From NCBI RefSeq assembly GCF_019375555.1, contig NZ_JAHXDN010000002.1:310001-374000 (forward strand): a stretch of DNA of 64,000 bases, written 5' to 3'. The notes beneath the pieces were generated by a model, which saw only the letters and a list, made by a program, of their open reading frames with translations, did not search any database and had not been told where the DNA came from. Positions 1-9,137 of the stretch are shown here, in pieces. The stretch comes from Roseobacter insulae (GTDB taxonomy: Bacteria; Pseudomonadota; Alphaproteobacteria; Rhodobacterales; Rhodobacteraceae). The translations under genes and the position numbers were made by a program. Every line of letters starts with the position of its first letter. Within the stretch, counting starts at the first letter, position 1.

Positions 1-2
1 CC

Positions 3-653
3 TTGGCGGCTTTGCCCAAACCCACACCCAAGATCCCGGATACATCTGACGTGTCGCCTGAAAAGCCTGTTGGGCGGTACGCGTGGTTCTGGGACAAGGT
101 TTCGCCTTCGATATTCGATTCCGGCCCGGGCCGGTTCCAAGGGGTCATGGATGTCATCATCGGTGCGCGCGATGTGCCGGTACCGCGTTTGCAGCACATG
201 CAGAACATCGCGCAGGCGAACGGGGTGGATATCCTGAAGTCCACGATTGGCACACAGGTGTCACCGGCCCTGGTGCTGGCGGTGATTACGATCGAATCTG
301 CCGGGAAGGCTGACGCGGTAAGCCAGGCGGGGGCTCAGGGTCTGATGCAGCTCATGCCGGATACGGCGGACCGCTTCGGCGTGGAAGACAGCCTTGCCGC
401 GTCAGAGAATATCGCAGGTGGCGTAAAGTACCTTGACTGGCTGATGAGCGAATTTGGCGGCGACCCGGTGTTGGTTCTGGCCGGATACAACGCGGGTGAA
501 GGCTCGGTTAGGACCTACGCGGGCGTGCCACCTTTCGCGGAAACCCGGGATTACGTGCCCAAGGTGCTGGCGGCATTTCAGGTGGCGCGTGGCCTGTGCC
601 TGACCCCGCCGGAGCTCATTACCGATGGGTGCGTGTTCGCCGCGTTGAACTAA
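3..653 (+). CDS. Lytic transglycosylase, SLT family (5' truncated by window)
   Basis: Likely periplasmic or exported murein lytic transglycosylase, cleaving the MurNAc-GlcNAc bond with formation of an anhydro end. The reading frame is already open at the window edge, where the only possible start is a TTG at base 3, so the true start and any signal peptide probably lie upstream. The SLT core is seen in order: the catalytic-Glu segment ITIESAGKADAVS, the GLMQLMPDTADRFGV motif, GGVKYLDWLM and the AGYNAGEGSV motif. About 40 residues follow the domain. The stop overlaps the stop region of the convergent GNAT gene by 4 bases. The family is clear; the cellular role (cell-wall remodelling or a secretion-linked murein hydrolase) cannot be decided without the upstream sequence. 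Confidence 0.85.
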   Translation: MAALPKPTPKIPDTSDVSPEKPVGRYAWFWDKVSPSIFDSGPGRFQGVMDVIIGARDVPVPRLQHMQNIAQANGVDILKSTIGTQVSPALVLAVITIESAGKADAVSQAGAQGLMQLMPDTADRFGVEDSLAASENIAGGVKYLDWLMSEFGGDPVLVLAGYNAGEGSVRTYAGVPPFAETRDYVPKVLAAFQVARGLCLTPPELITDGCVFAALN

Positions 654-943
654 ACGTTGAACACATCTGCCCATTCCGGGTGCCGCTGCCGCTGTGCATT
701 TACAAAGGGGCAGAGCGGGACAATCCGCACACCTTCGGCCCGCGCATCCTCCACCAGTCTTGTGACAAGGGCGAGGCCCGCACCCGTGGAGCGCAGCGCC
801 TCCGGCACCCCGGTGTGATCGGCGATGATGCTGGTGGGGGAGAGGATCGAATAGGTCAGCTCCGCTTCCTGCCCGTCCCTTTTCAGCAGGTAACGGCCTT
901 TCGATCCGTCGACGTGGCGGGTGATCTCGGCATCAGCAGACAC
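650..943 (-). CDS. Small GNAT-fold N-acetyltransferase (COG2388/YjdJ-like)
   Basis: Short acyl-CoA-dependent N-acetyltransferase of the minimal type. The sequence shows a beta-rich N half (RYLLKRDGQEAELTYS), the acetyl-CoA loop-like segment HTGVPEALRSTGAGLALV and the ending IVPLCPFVNAQRQRHPEW, which is the hallmark C-terminus of this family (PLCPFV near the end). A GTG start at 943 gives 97 residues, close to the usual family length; an ATG at 1018 adds 25 residues with no family character and no visible ribosome binding site, so I prefer the GTG, without certainty. Substrate unknown. It is convergent with the transglycosylase. Confidence 0.75.
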   Translation of the reverse strand: MSADAEITRHVDGSKGRYLLKRDGQEAELTYSILSPTSIIADHTGVPEALRSTGAGLALVTRLVEDARAEGVRIVPLCPFVNAQRQRHPEWADVFNV

Positions 944-1118
944 GTCTTGTCCCGGCGGCGGTCCGCAGGCCCGACCGGGAGACCTGATGAGCGATCCCCC
1001 GTTCGCCTGGCACAGCATTCGGCGCGCCGGGCTTCATAACAAACCTGTCCGGAACGCAGGAAGCAGTCGCTGGCGCGGCATCAGGGTCACCGGGTTTCGG
1101 ATCCACGACACGGCCGCG

Positions 1119-2144
1119 CTACTCCGCGAGCGACGCACCTGCGGGCACGTCGATTGCGATGAAACTGCCCGCAGCGCCGCGGCTCAGTTGCAGCGTCCCT
1201 TCCAGACCTTCAATCAGCCCACTGATCATGCGCCCGCCCACCGAACCGGTGTCCGGCCATCTCATGAAGCTGGGAATGCCCAGACCGTCGTCGGAGACGG
1301 TCAGGCGCAAACCGCCCGCGCTCAGCTGCGACATGCGCACCTCAATCAGGCCGGTCTCGATACGGTCAAAGGCATGCTGATAGGCATTGGCCAAAAGCTC
1401 GGACGCGACAAGCCCCACGCGGGAGGCCGTTTCGATCGGCACATCCACTGGATCGATCTGAAGGTTCAACCGAATGCCGGATCGCCCATATGCATGCCCA
1501 ATGGCGCAGCAGAGCCGGGACAGATAGCTGGCCAAGTGGATGATGTCGCGATTGGATTGCACATCCGACAGCTTCATTTCCTCGTAGAGCAGTTGCAGGG
1601 TTTCAATCCGGCGCGTGAGTGCTTCGTATTCCTCCGGCAGTGAAGTCGAGTTCGATTGCTGTCGGATCATGCTGATGATTATCGACATATCGGTTTCAAC
1701 GCGGTCTTGTATTTCCACAAGTTGGGCGTCTATTTCTTCCGCCGCCGCGCCCATTTGACCGGACTTGAGCTCCTTCTGGATCCCGACGAAATACGTCAGG
1801 TGACCACCTTCGTCGGCGAGCGGTGCAACCAGCAGCCGGTTCATGAATGGTTCACCGTTCGCGCGGTAATTCAGAATATCGACCGAGACCGACTCGCGCC
1901 GTGAGATACCGTCACGCAGCCTGTCTACAGCGAGCTTGTCGGAACCTTCACCTTGCAGAAAGCGGCAATTCCGCCCGATTACGGAACTGCGGGCGTAGCC
2001 AGTCTGTTGCGTAAATGCATGATTCACATAGACGATAGGATTGTCTTCCAAATTCGGGTTGGTCACGACCATCGGCAACTGGGTTTTGGCAAACCCGTCA
2101 AAGGACGTATCTTCCTTGAGAATTTCCTGGATCGAATCTGCCAT
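1119..2144 (-). CDS. LOV blue-light sensor with a degenerate HisKA_2-type kinase module
   Basis: 341-residue soluble photosensor. The N-terminal PAS/LOV domain (about residues 15-125) carries the flavin-adduct motif GRNCRFLQG with Cys60, so FMN binding and a cysteinyl photocycle are expected. A linker leads to a HisKA_2-like two-helix region (about 140-200) and a GHKL ATPase (about 230-340) with N box ELLANAYQHAF and G box DDGLGIP. In HisKA_2 and HWE kinases the first helix contains E-(I/V)-H-H-R-V-K-N; here it reads EIQDRVETD, so both possible phosphoacceptor histidines are replaced by Gln146 and Asp147. Autophosphorylation at that site is therefore not expected. The start at 2144 is chosen because GAGGGAGG lies 5 bases upstream; an ATG at 2147 and a TTG at 2159 are alternatives. 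The 59-aa gene just upstream ends inside this ribosome binding site, implying translational coupling. Confidence 0.88.
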   Translation of the reverse strand: MADSIQEILKEDTSFDGFAKTQLPMVVTNPNLEDNPIVYVNHAFTQQTGYARSSVIGRNCRFLQGEGSDKLAVDRLRDGISRRESVSVDILNYRANGEPFMNRLLVAPLADEGGHLTYFVGIQKELKSGQMGAAAEEIDAQLVEIQDRVETDMSIIISMIRQQSNSTSLPEEYEALTRRIETLQLLYEEMKLSDVQSNRDIIHLASYLSRLCCAIGHAYGRSGIRLNLQIDPVDVPIETASRVGLVASELLANAYQHAFDRIETGLIEVRMSQLSAGGLRLTVSDDGLGIPSFMRWPDTGSVGGRMISGLIEGLEGTLQLSRGAAGSFIAIDVPAGASLAE

Positions 2145-2155
2145 CATTGCCTCCC

Positions 2156-2335
2156 TCAAGCGGCGCGCGCACTGCGCTGTTCGATACGACTGTCACGAGT
2201 TTCCTGGATCAACGGGTGCATCGGGCCCACGGCGGGGTGAGTGCCAACCGGCGCGCCACTGCGCGTCGGGGTCACCATGCCGTTGCGCAACACGCCACCC
2301 GGCATATCGGACGCGGGTCCGAAATTCTTTATCAT
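2156..2335 (-). CDS. 59-aa protein of unknown function, coupled to the LOV sensor gene
   Basis: Short ORF directly upstream of the LOV sensor on the same strand. ATG at 2335 is preceded by GAGGAAGCTGT, a good ribosome binding site 6 bases away, and the TGA at 2158-2156 overlaps the ribosome binding site of the next gene, so the two are probably translated together. The product starts MIKNFGPASDMPGGVLRNGM and ends with a charged segment ETRDSRIEQRSARAA. There is no signal peptide, membrane segment or recognised motif. Small proteins next to HisKA_2/HWE kinases are often NepR anti-sigma factors, but I do not see the NepR pattern here. An overlapping 76-aa ORF in another frame (2193-2423) lacks an equally good start. 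Function unknown. Confidence 0.6.
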   Translation of the reverse strand: MIKNFGPASDMPGGVLRNGMVTPTRSGAPVGTHPAVGPMHPLIQETRDSRIEQRSARAA

Positions 2336-2429
2336 ACAGCTTCCTCAGATCCGGTCGGCTCACCGGAATCTCCCCTAGCGTACTCAATCGGTTGGAATGA
2401 TTGGTCCGACTGTCCACGTTCACGATTAA

Positions 2430-2457
2430 TTTATAGGTCGCAAAAGTTGTTGGTCAA
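2430..2457 (-). promoter_or_regulatory. Probable sigma70 promoter of the 59-aa gene/LOV unit
   Basis: On the minus strand TTGACC (2457-2452) is followed after 16 bases by TATAAA (2435-2430), near consensus for the housekeeping sigma factor. It lies about 95 bases upstream of the ATG at 2335 and downstream of the topA terminator, so the small gene and LOV sensor appear to form an independent transcription unit. Confidence 0.6.
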
Positions 2458-2466
2458 ACCAGTTCG

Positions 2467-2496
2467 AAAAAGAATAGTCCCAAGCTGCACTATTCT
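2467..2496 (-). terminator. Rho-independent terminator after topA
   Basis: On the minus strand AGAATAGT, a 10-base loop and ACTATTCT form a perfect 8-bp stem followed by a run of five T, 18 bases after the topA stop. This is a textbook intrinsic terminator and separates topA from the 59-aa gene/LOV unit. Confidence 0.8.
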
Positions 2497-2513
2497 GCAC
2501 AAATGGGAGGAGA

Positions 2514-5099
2514 TCAGGCTTTTTTTGCGGTGGCCTTCTTCTTGGCGGGCGCTTTTTTCTTTGCAGGTGCCTTGCGGCGCCCAGTGCCCTTCTTCGCGGC
2601 CTTTTCTTCGATCAGCAGAACGGCGGCGTCCAGGGTAAGATCTTCCGGCGAAGTTTCCTTGGGCAGCGTGGCATTGACCTTGTCCCATTTTACGTAAGGC
2701 CCGTATTTGCCTTCCATGATGCTGACAGCCCCTCCCTGATCGGGATGTTCGCCCAGTTCACGAAGGGTTTTTGCCGCGGTTCCACGGCCGCCGCGGCTTG
2801 CGACCTTTTCGGCGAGAAGCTGCACAGCGCGGTTCATGCCGACGGTGAAGACCTCTTCAATGCTTTCAAGATTAGCGTTGGTGCCGCCGCGTTCCGATGT
2901 GCTGGCAGCGTGTTTGAGGTAGGGGCCGTAGCGACCGATATTGGACCAGACCATGACACCATCTTCCGGATGCGGGCCCAGTTCGCGGGGTAGAGACAGC
3001 AGTCTGACGGCTTGCGGCAGATCCACATCCTCGGGGGGCCATTCCTTTGGAATCGATTGCCGCGGTGGCTTTTTGTTGTCCTCAGTGACTTCGCCGCGCT
3101 GAACATATGGACCAAAGCGGCCCTTGTGCACCCATATCTTGTCGCCTGCATCTTCGCCAAGCAGCTTTCCTTCGGGTGGAATCGCGCTGGCCTCGGCCTC
3201 CGGGTCCGGCGGGCCAAACGGGCGGGTGTAGCGGCATTCGGGGTAGTTTGAGCAGCCGATGAAGGCCCCACCCGACCGGGCCGTGCGCATGGAGAGCCGG
3301 CCAGCGCCACAGTTGGGACAAAGGCGCGGGTCGGTTCCGTCTTCATTGGGCGGGAACAGGTGCGGCTCCAGCACTTCGTTGATTTTTTCCAGCACTTCGG
3401 TGATCCGCAGATCGGCGGTCTCGGCGACGGCTGCCGAGAAGTCGCGCCAGAAACGCCGCAGCACCTCTTTGTAGTTGGCGTCCCCCGCGCTCACATCATC
3501 GAGCTGGTCTTCCAGATCCGCGGTAAAGCCATAGCCCACGTATTTGCGGAAGTAGTTCTCCAGAAACGCCGTGACCAAGCGTCCCTTGTCTTCGGGGATC
3601 AGGCGGTTCTTGTCCTTGCGCACATACTCGCGGTCCTGAATCGTGGTGACGATAGAGGCATAGGTGGAAGGCCGCCCGATCCCGAGTTCCTCCATCTTCT
3701 TGACCAGCGTGGCCTCCGTGTAGCGGGGCGGGGGCTGGGTGAAATGCTGCTCCGGCGTGACGGCGCGCTTGTCCATCTTGTCACCTTGGTCGATCTGGGG
3801 CAGGCGCTTGTCGTCCTCATCCACCACATCGTCGCGGCCCTCCTCATAAACCCGCAGGAACCCATCAAAGAGCACCACCTGACCGGTGGCGCGCAGAATG
3901 ACCTGGCCATCTGTGCTGCCCACATCCACGGTCGTCCGTTCCATCCGCGCGGCTTCCATCTGGCAGGCCAGCGTGCGTTTCCAGATCAGGTCGTAGAGCT
4001 TGCGCTGATCCGCGTCGGAGGTCTTCAGATCCTCCGCCTTGGTCATCATATCGGTGGGGCGCACGCATTCGTGGGCCTCCTGCGCGTTCTTGGCCTTGTT
4101 CTTGTACATCCGCGGGCTGCCGGGCACGTAGTCCTTGCCATAAAGCGTCTCGATCGCGTCGCGGGCGGCCTGCACCGCCTCGGGCGCCATGTCGATGCCG
4201 TCGGTCCGCATATACGTAATGTAGCCTGCCTCATAAAGCCGCTGTGCTGTGGACATGGTCTGGCGCGCGCCCATGCCGAACTTGCGGCTGGCTTCCTGCT
4301 GCAGCGTCGAGGTCATGAAGGGGGCGGAGGGATTGCGGTTCGCCGGTTTGGCCTCCACCGACGTGACGCTCAGGTCGCGGCTGCTGATCGCCTGCACCGC
4401 CATTTCGGCCTGTGTCTGATTCTCGATGTCGAACTTGTCGAGCTTCTTGCCCGCCAGAACGGTAAGCCGTGCCTCGAACTCCTGACCCCGCGGGGTCGCA
4501 AGCATCGCCTTAACCGACCAGTATTCGCGGTTGCGAAACGCCTCGATTTCCATCTCGCGTTCGACAATGAGGCGCAGGGTCACCGATTGCACCCGCCCGG
4601 CAGACCGCGCCCCGGGCAGTTTGCGCCAGAGCACCGGGCTGAGGTTGAACCCCACGAGATAATCCAGCGCGCGGCGGGCAAGATATGCCTCCACCAGCGG
4701 CATGTCGACCTCGCGCGGGTTCGCCATTGCCTCTGTCACCGCCTTTTTCGTGATCTGGTTGAAGACCACGCGGCTGACCGGCGTATCCTTCTTGATCGAC
4801 TTGCGTTTGGTCAGTGCTTCCTGCAGGTGCCAGCTGATCGCCTCGCCTTCGCGGTCGGGGTCGGTTGCGAGAATGAGTTCATTATCCTCTTTCAGCGCAT
4901 CGGCAATCGCTTTGACATGTTTTTTGCTGTCGCTGGCGACCTCCCACAGCATCTCAAATTCTTGCTCGGGGTCGACCGATCCATCCTTCGGAGGCAGGTC
5001 GCGCACGTGCCCATACGACGCTAAAACGGTGTAGTTGTCCCCCAAATAGGTGTTGATCGTCTTGGCTTTGGCGGGCGATTCGACAACAACTACTGGCAT
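2514..5099 (-). CDS. topA: DNA topoisomerase I (type IA)
   Basis: Relaxes negative supercoils by single-strand passage through a 5'-phosphotyrosine intermediate. The 861-residue product starts MPVVVVESPAKAK, the standard N-terminus of the TOPRIM domain; the frame is open for 21 more codons upstream but these are not family-like. TOPRIM acidic residues are in ILATDPDREGE (about 77-86). The catalytic tyrosine is Tyr296 in YITYMRTD. One four-Cys zinc finger (CPNCG...CSNYPEC) is followed by three copies of the G-(R/K)-(F/Y)-GPY repeat typical of alphaproteobacterial enzymes, and then a Lys/Ala tail (KKKAPAKKKATAKKA) likely to bind DNA. dprA lies upstream on the same strand, a common neighbour. 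A strong terminator follows. Confidence 0.98.
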   Translation of the reverse strand: MPVVVVESPAKAKTINTYLGDNYTVLASYGHVRDLPPKDGSVDPEQEFEMLWEVASDSKKHVKAIADALKEDNELILATDPDREGEAISWHLQEALTKRKSIKKDTPVSRVVFNQITKKAVTEAMANPREVDMPLVEAYLARRALDYLVGFNLSPVLWRKLPGARSAGRVQSVTLRLIVEREMEIEAFRNREYWSVKAMLATPRGQEFEARLTVLAGKKLDKFDIENQTQAEMAVQAISSRDLSVTSVEAKPANRNPSAPFMTSTLQQEASRKFGMGARQTMSTAQRLYEAGYITYMRTDGIDMAPEAVQAARDAIETLYGKDYVPGSPRMYKNKAKNAQEAHECVRPTDMMTKAEDLKTSDADQRKLYDLIWKRTLACQMEAARMERTTVDVGSTDGQVILRATGQVVLFDGFLRVYEEGRDDVVDEDDKRLPQIDQGDKMDKRAVTPEQHFTQPPPRYTEATLVKKMEELGIGRPSTYASIVTTIQDREYVRKDKNRLIPEDKGRLVTAFLENYFRKYVGYGFTADLEDQLDDVSAGDANYKEVLRRFWRDFSAAVAETADLRITEVLEKINEVLEPHLFPPNEDGTDPRLCPNCGAGRLSMRTARSGGAFIGCSNYPECRYTRPFGPPDPEAEASAIPPEGKLLGEDAGDKIWVHKGRFGPYVQRGEVTEDNKKPPRQSIPKEWPPEDVDLPQAVRLLSLPRELGPHPEDGVMVWSNIGRYGPYLKHAASTSERGGTNANLESIEEVFTVGMNRAVQLLAEKVASRGGRGTAAKTLRELGEHPDQGGAVSIMEGKYGPYVKWDKVNATLPKETSPEDLTLDAAVLLIEEKAAKKGTGRRKAPAKKKAPAKKKATAKKA

Positions 5100-5161
5100 G
5101 TACTGCGGCACCTCTGGGTAAAAACGTTTTGTGTCTATGCTCAAGCCAGATGTGCTGTGCA

Positions 5162-5182
5162 AGCGGATTTTGTCAATCCGCT
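5162..5182. other. Perfect 8-bp hairpin in the dprA-topA spacer
   Basis: AGCGGATT, a 5-base loop and AATCCGCT form a perfect stem in the 237-bp spacer between dprA and topA. No T tract follows on either strand, so it is not a classical terminator. On the minus strand a TTGACA hexamer (5176-5171) sits inside it, so it may overlap a topA promoter or act in the leader; I cannot tell which. The rest of the spacer shows no further gene. Confidence 0.4.
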
Positions 5183-5336
5183 AGAGTTTGTCGCACCAGT
5201 TCCGTGACGTTTGCGGATATTTGCCAGTTGCGCTCGGTGCCGCAAAAATCATAGCCGAGGGCTGGGCTGACGGTGCCGCATCTCCACGTGGTGCTGTGGC
5301 ATGATAAGTGTATGACAAGAAGCCGATAATTGTGGG

Positions 5337-6500
5337 TCAGGCGCGTTCGGTACGCGACAAAAGGCCACCAGATCGACGTGTGATGCGCCCCTCCATCTCC
5401 AGATCCAGCAACGCGGGCGCCGCATCGGCCGGGGCGATGGCGAGATCGCGGATAAGCTGGTCTTCAGCCACGGGTGACGGGCTGAGACGGGACAGGATCT
5501 TGCGGTGCAATGCGGCTGCATCGCGGATCGAGTGTCTGGCTTTGGGAGGGGCCGGTTTCGCTTTTGGCGGCGCCAGCGGCAGTTCCGGCGCGTTACCATG
5601 CAGGGGCGTGAGCGCTTCCAGAACATCATCGGCGGAACGCACCAGGGTGGCGCCGTCCCGGATAAGCTGATTGCAGCCCGCGGCCCGGGCGTCAAAAGGG
5701 TTTCCAGGCACCGCCAGCACGTCGCGTCCCTGATCAAGCGCGTCGCGCGCCGTGATGAGACTGCCTGACTTGGCCGCGGCTTCTACTACGATCGTGGCCT
5801 GGCTGAGACCTGAGATAATGCGGTTTCGGCTGGGGAAATGACGGGCGATGGGTTGCAGACCCATGGGCTGTTCCGACAGGCGCAGGCCGGATTTTGCCAG
5901 ATCCAGCGCAAGTTCGGTGTTTTCGGCAGGGTAGATCACATCGACACCGCCAGCCTGTACGGCCACGGTACCGGTCGGGAGCGCTGCCAGATGTGCTGCC
6001 GCATCGACGCCGCGCGCCAGGCCGGAGACGATGACATAGCCTGCCGCGCCCAGATCGCGGGCCAGCGCCCTCGCCATCCGCGTGCCCAGAGACGACGCGT
6101 TGCGCGCCCCGACAAGCGAGATCATGGGGCGCTTCAGCAAGCTCGCATCGCCCAGCACCCATAAAAACGGTGGTGCGTCGTCGATGTCGTTGAGATGTTC
6201 GGGATACGCGGACGTGCCCTGCATGATCAGGCGCGCGCCTGCATCGCGTGCGGTATTCAGCTCCGCCTGTACGACCGCTTCTGGGCAGACTTCGTATTTC
6301 TGAACGCCGGCGGCACGCGCTACCTCAGGTAGCGCGGCCAGCGCGTTCTGCGCAGTGCCGTGTTCAGTTAGCAGTCGTTTATACGTCGTTACGCCAACCC
6401 GGCGGGATCGCAGCAGACGGAGACGGGAGAACTGTTCAGCTTCCGAGGTGGGTGGGAGTGGGGGGTGAGTGGAAGAAGGATTGTAGTCCTTATCAGTCAT
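5337..6500 (-). CDS. dprA: DNA-processing protein DprA (Smf)
   Basis: Loads RecA onto incoming single-stranded DNA during transformation and protects it; in species without known competence the role is less clear. The 387-residue product has the extended Rossmann fold of the family: LVGARNASSLGTRMARALA, then GYVIVSGLARGVDAAAH, and FPSRNRIISGLSQATIVVEA, all diagnostic. A C-terminal winged-helix segment (about 320-385: LSRLSPSPVAEDQLIRDLA ... GRITRRSGG) is typical of alphaproteobacterial DprA. The ATG at 6500 has GGAGACGAGG just upstream. It lies upstream of topA on the same strand, a common pairing. Confidence 0.96.
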   Translation of the reverse strand: MTDKDYNPSSTHPPLPPTSEAEQFSRLRLLRSRRVGVTTYKRLLTEHGTAQNALAALPEVARAAGVQKYEVCPEAVVQAELNTARDAGARLIMQGTSAYPEHLNDIDDAPPFLWVLGDASLLKRPMISLVGARNASSLGTRMARALARDLGAAGYVIVSGLARGVDAAAHLAALPTGTVAVQAGGVDVIYPAENTELALDLAKSGLRLSEQPMGLQPIARHFPSRNRIISGLSQATIVVEAAAKSGSLITARDALDQGRDVLAVPGNPFDARAAGCNQLIRDGATLVRSADDVLEALTPLHGNAPELPLAPPKAKPAPPKARHSIRDAAALHRKILSRLSPSPVAEDQLIRDLAIAPADAAPALLDLEMEGRITRRSGGLLSRTERA

Positions 6501-6602
6501 CCTCGTCTCCGTCCGTTGCAGAATCAGGTTTAAGCCGAGTTGGTTAACAACGCATGAATCAAGCTGGTCTGACGCCCTCGCTATTTTTGGGGAGGAATCG
6601 CG

Positions 6603-8024
6603 CTACGAGGCTGATCCGCCGACAGTCAGACCGCCGATCATCAAGGTGGGCTGACCCACGCCGACCGGCACCCATTGCCCGGCCTTGCCACAGTTCCCCA
6701 TGCCCGGGTCAAGCGCCATATCGTTTCCGATCGCCCGGATATGCTGCAAGGCCGTTGCCCCGTCACCGATCAGTGTTGCACCTTTGACGGGCGCGCCCAC
6801 CTTGCCGTTTTCGACCCTGTAGGCCTCGGTACAACTGAACACGAACTTGCCGTTGGTGATGTCGACCTGGCCACCGCCGAACCCGACCGCGTAAATCCCG
6901 TCCTCGAGATCGGCAACAATATCCTGTGGATCGGTTGCACCGCCCAGCATGTAGGTGTTTGTCATCCGGGGCATCGGCGCATGGGCATAGCTTTCGCGGC
7001 GTCCGTTGCCCGTCGGTGCGACCCCCATCAGACGCGCATTCTGACGATCCTGCATGTAACCTACGAGAATACCGTCCTCGATCAGAACGTTCTTGCCCGA
7101 CGGCGTACCTTCGTCATCGATCGTGATGGACCCGCGCCTGTCCGGGATCGTGCCGTCATCCAGAACCGTGACGCCCTTGCTGGCGATCCGCTGCCCCATC
7201 AGACCGGCAAAGGCAGAAGACCCTTTTCGATTGAAATCACCTTCCAGCCCATGGCCGATGGCCTCATGCAGCAGAATACCGGGCCAGCCTGGCCCCAGCA
7301 CAACGTCCATCACGCCCGCAGGAGCCGGCACGGCCTCGAGGTTCACACAGGCGATACGCAGCGCTTCCTTGGTCTTCGACTGCCAGTCGGTCGGGTCCAG
7401 CAGACCAGCAAGACCCACGCGGCCGCCGCCACCGGCAGAGCCGGATTCGCGCCGCCCGTTCTGCTCGACGATGACCGAGACATTGACGCGCGTCATCGGC
7501 CGCACATCGCGCAGCGATCGTCCGTCAGGCCGCAATATCTCCACCTCCTGCAGGCTGGCGGCGATGGTGGCGGAGACCTGAACGACACGTGCATCAAGTC
7601 CGCGCGCATACCCGTCGATTTCGCGAAGGGTTTCCACCTTGACCGGAAAGCTTGCGCCGGCAATCGGATCTGCGTCGGTGTATAGGCGTGTATTCGTTGG
7701 GGTCGGTGCATCGGCCCAGGTCCCGCCGCCGTCACCGACAGCCAGACGCGCGGTCTCGGCCGCGCGGCGCAAGGCACTTGCCGAGACATCCGTCGAATGC
7801 GCATAACCTGCTACCTCTCCGCAGACCGCGCGCAAGCCAAATCCTTCCGACGCATTGTAATTGGCGGTCTTGAGTCTGCCGTCGTCAAAGACCAGGGCTT
7901 CCGAGCGCCGACGCTCCAGAAACAGCTCCCCATCATCTGCACCGCTGGTGGCGTCGCGCAGCACATCCAGGGCTTCATCGCGGTCCAGCGCATCGTCAAA
8001 CGGCTTGAAAGGAGCGTCGGTCAT
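6603..8024 (-). CDS. tldD: Metalloprotease TldD
   Basis: Zinc metalloprotease subunit that, with TldE/PmbA, degrades unfolded peptides and matures some ribosomal peptides (microcin B17, CcdA in E. coli). The 473-residue product contains the HExxxH zinc motif in LLHEAIGHGLEGD, flanked by RKGSSAFAG and by the C-terminal catalytic region (VGFGGGQVDITNGKFVFS, CTEAYRVENG). Start ATG at 8024 has AAGGATATCACGA upstream. No tldE lies nearby. The gene diverges from ctaC across a 178-bp spacer that must hold both promoters. Confidence 0.96.
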   Translation of the reverse strand: MTDAPFKPFDDALDRDEALDVLRDATSGADDGELFLERRRSEALVFDDGRLKTANYNASEGFGLRAVCGEVAGYAHSTDVSASALRRAAETARLAVGDGGGTWADAPTPTNTRLYTDADPIAGASFPVKVETLREIDGYARGLDARVVQVSATIAASLQEVEILRPDGRSLRDVRPMTRVNVSVIVEQNGRRESGSAGGGGRVGLAGLLDPTDWQSKTKEALRIACVNLEAVPAPAGVMDVVLGPGWPGILLHEAIGHGLEGDFNRKGSSAFAGLMGQRIASKGVTVLDDGTIPDRRGSITIDDEGTPSGKNVLIEDGILVGYMQDRQNARLMGVAPTGNGRRESYAHAPMPRMTNTYMLGGATDPQDIVADLEDGIYAVGFGGGQVDITNGKFVFSCTEAYRVENGKVGAPVKGATLIGDGATALQHIRAIGNDMALDPGMGNCGKAGQWVPVGVGQPTLMIGGLTVGGSAS

Positions 8025-8202
8025 TCGTGATATCCTTAAATGGGGGCGTAAAAGTGCACTCAGCGTCTGTTTGACGCAAGCTCAAGTCTTTATCTCGCGA
8101 TCAGAATATGATTGTAAGAGCAGGAATTACAACGGACAGGGTGTCGGCGACGCGTGATCCTGTTCTGCGTGCGCAACATCGATCCCAAGATCAGGACGAC
8201 AC

Positions 8203-9084
8203 ATGAAACGTTTTTTCACACTCCCAGGTGTTTTGGCCGCCTTTGCGGCGACGACGGCTCAGGCACAGGACAACCTTGAAATCATCGGCGTGCCGGTTGA
8301 TGGCAAAATGGGGTTTCAGCCTGCCGCGACCGAGCTGGCATCAGACATCCACTGGCTGGACGGTATGTTACTGGTGATCATCACGGTGATTTCGTTGTTC
8401 GTCACGGCGCTGATTCTCTGGGTGGCGATCCGGTACAACGCCAAACGGAACCCGGAGTCGGCCAGTTTCACGCATAATACGCCGGTTGAGATCGCCTGGA
8501 CGGTCATTCCCATCGTGATACTCGTGTTCATTGGTGCCTTCTCCCTGCCCATTCTGTTCAAACAGCAGGAAATTCCTGAAGCGGATGTGACGATCAAGGT
8601 CACCGGATACCAGTGGTACTGGGACTACGAGTATGTCGACGAAGGCTTCGAGTTCTCTTCTTACATGATCGGCGCGCCTGCGACCGGAGGCAACAATGCC
8701 AAATCACCAGAGGTGATCGCGCAACTGGAAGAAGCCGGGTATTCCGAAGCGGAGTTTCTTCTGGCGACGGACACCTCCGTTGTTGTGCCGGTGAACCAGA
8801 CCATCGTGATGCAGGTGACCGGGGGCGACGTGATCCACGCGTGGACGATCCCGGCCTTTGGCGTCAAGCAGGACGCTGTGCCCGGCCGTTTGGCTGAACT
8901 GTGGTTCAAAGCCGAACAGGAAGGCGTCTATTTCGGTCAATGTTCCGAACTGTGCGGGCTGAACCACGCCTATATGCCGATCACCGTGAAAGTTGTGTCC
9001 GAAGAAGCCTATGCGGAATGGCTGGAAGGCGCGCGCGAAGAATATGCGGGCATCCCGCAAACACGTGTGATCGCGTCGAAATGA
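8203..9084 (+). CDS. ctaC: Cytochrome c oxidase subunit II (CuA subunit)
   Basis: Accepts electrons from cytochrome c at the binuclear CuA centre of the aa3-type terminal oxidase. The 293-residue product has a cleavable signal ([21 protein letters not shown]), two transmembrane helices ([20 protein letters not shown] and the following [19 protein letters not shown]) and a periplasmic cupredoxin domain. CuA ligands are visible as the His in [10 protein letters not shown] and the cluster [15 protein letters not shown]. The aromatic YQWYWDYEY electron-entry motif is intact. A ribosome binding site CAGGACGAC precedes the ATG. First gene of the oxidase cluster; subunit I (ctaD) is not in this window. 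Confidence 0.98.
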   Translation: MKRFFTLPGVLAAFAATTAQAQDNLEIIGVPVDGKMGFQPAATELASDIHWLDGMLLVIITVISLFVTALILWVAIRYNAKRNPESASFTHNTPVEIAWTVIPIVILVFIGAFSLPILFKQQEIPEADVTIKVTGYQWYWDYEYVDEGFEFSSYMIGAPATGGNNAKSPEVIAQLEEAGYSEAEFLLATDTSVVVPVNQTIVMQVTGGDVIHAWTIPAFGVKQDAVPGRLAELWFKAEQEGVYFGQCSELCGLNHAYMPITVKVVSEEAYAEWLEGAREEYAGIPQTRVIASK

Positions 9085-9137
9085 GCAGGGGCGGCCCCGC
9101 GGCCGCGCCGACCCGAGACTGTCAGCGAGGCGCCTGA

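Noticed and set aside
2156-2335. NepR anti-sigma factor identity for the 59-aa protein
   Set aside because: NepR genes often sit by HisKA_2 kinases, but its conserved helices (including LR-x-aY-like and PdRf-like patterns) are not seen.
2193-2423. 76-aa minus-strand ORF overlapping the 59-aa gene
   Set aside because: No convincing ribosome binding site; the 59-aa frame has one and is coupled to the LOV gene.
3360-5024. 554-aa plus-strand ORF antisense to topA
   Set aside because: Shadow; topA is intact with all motifs.
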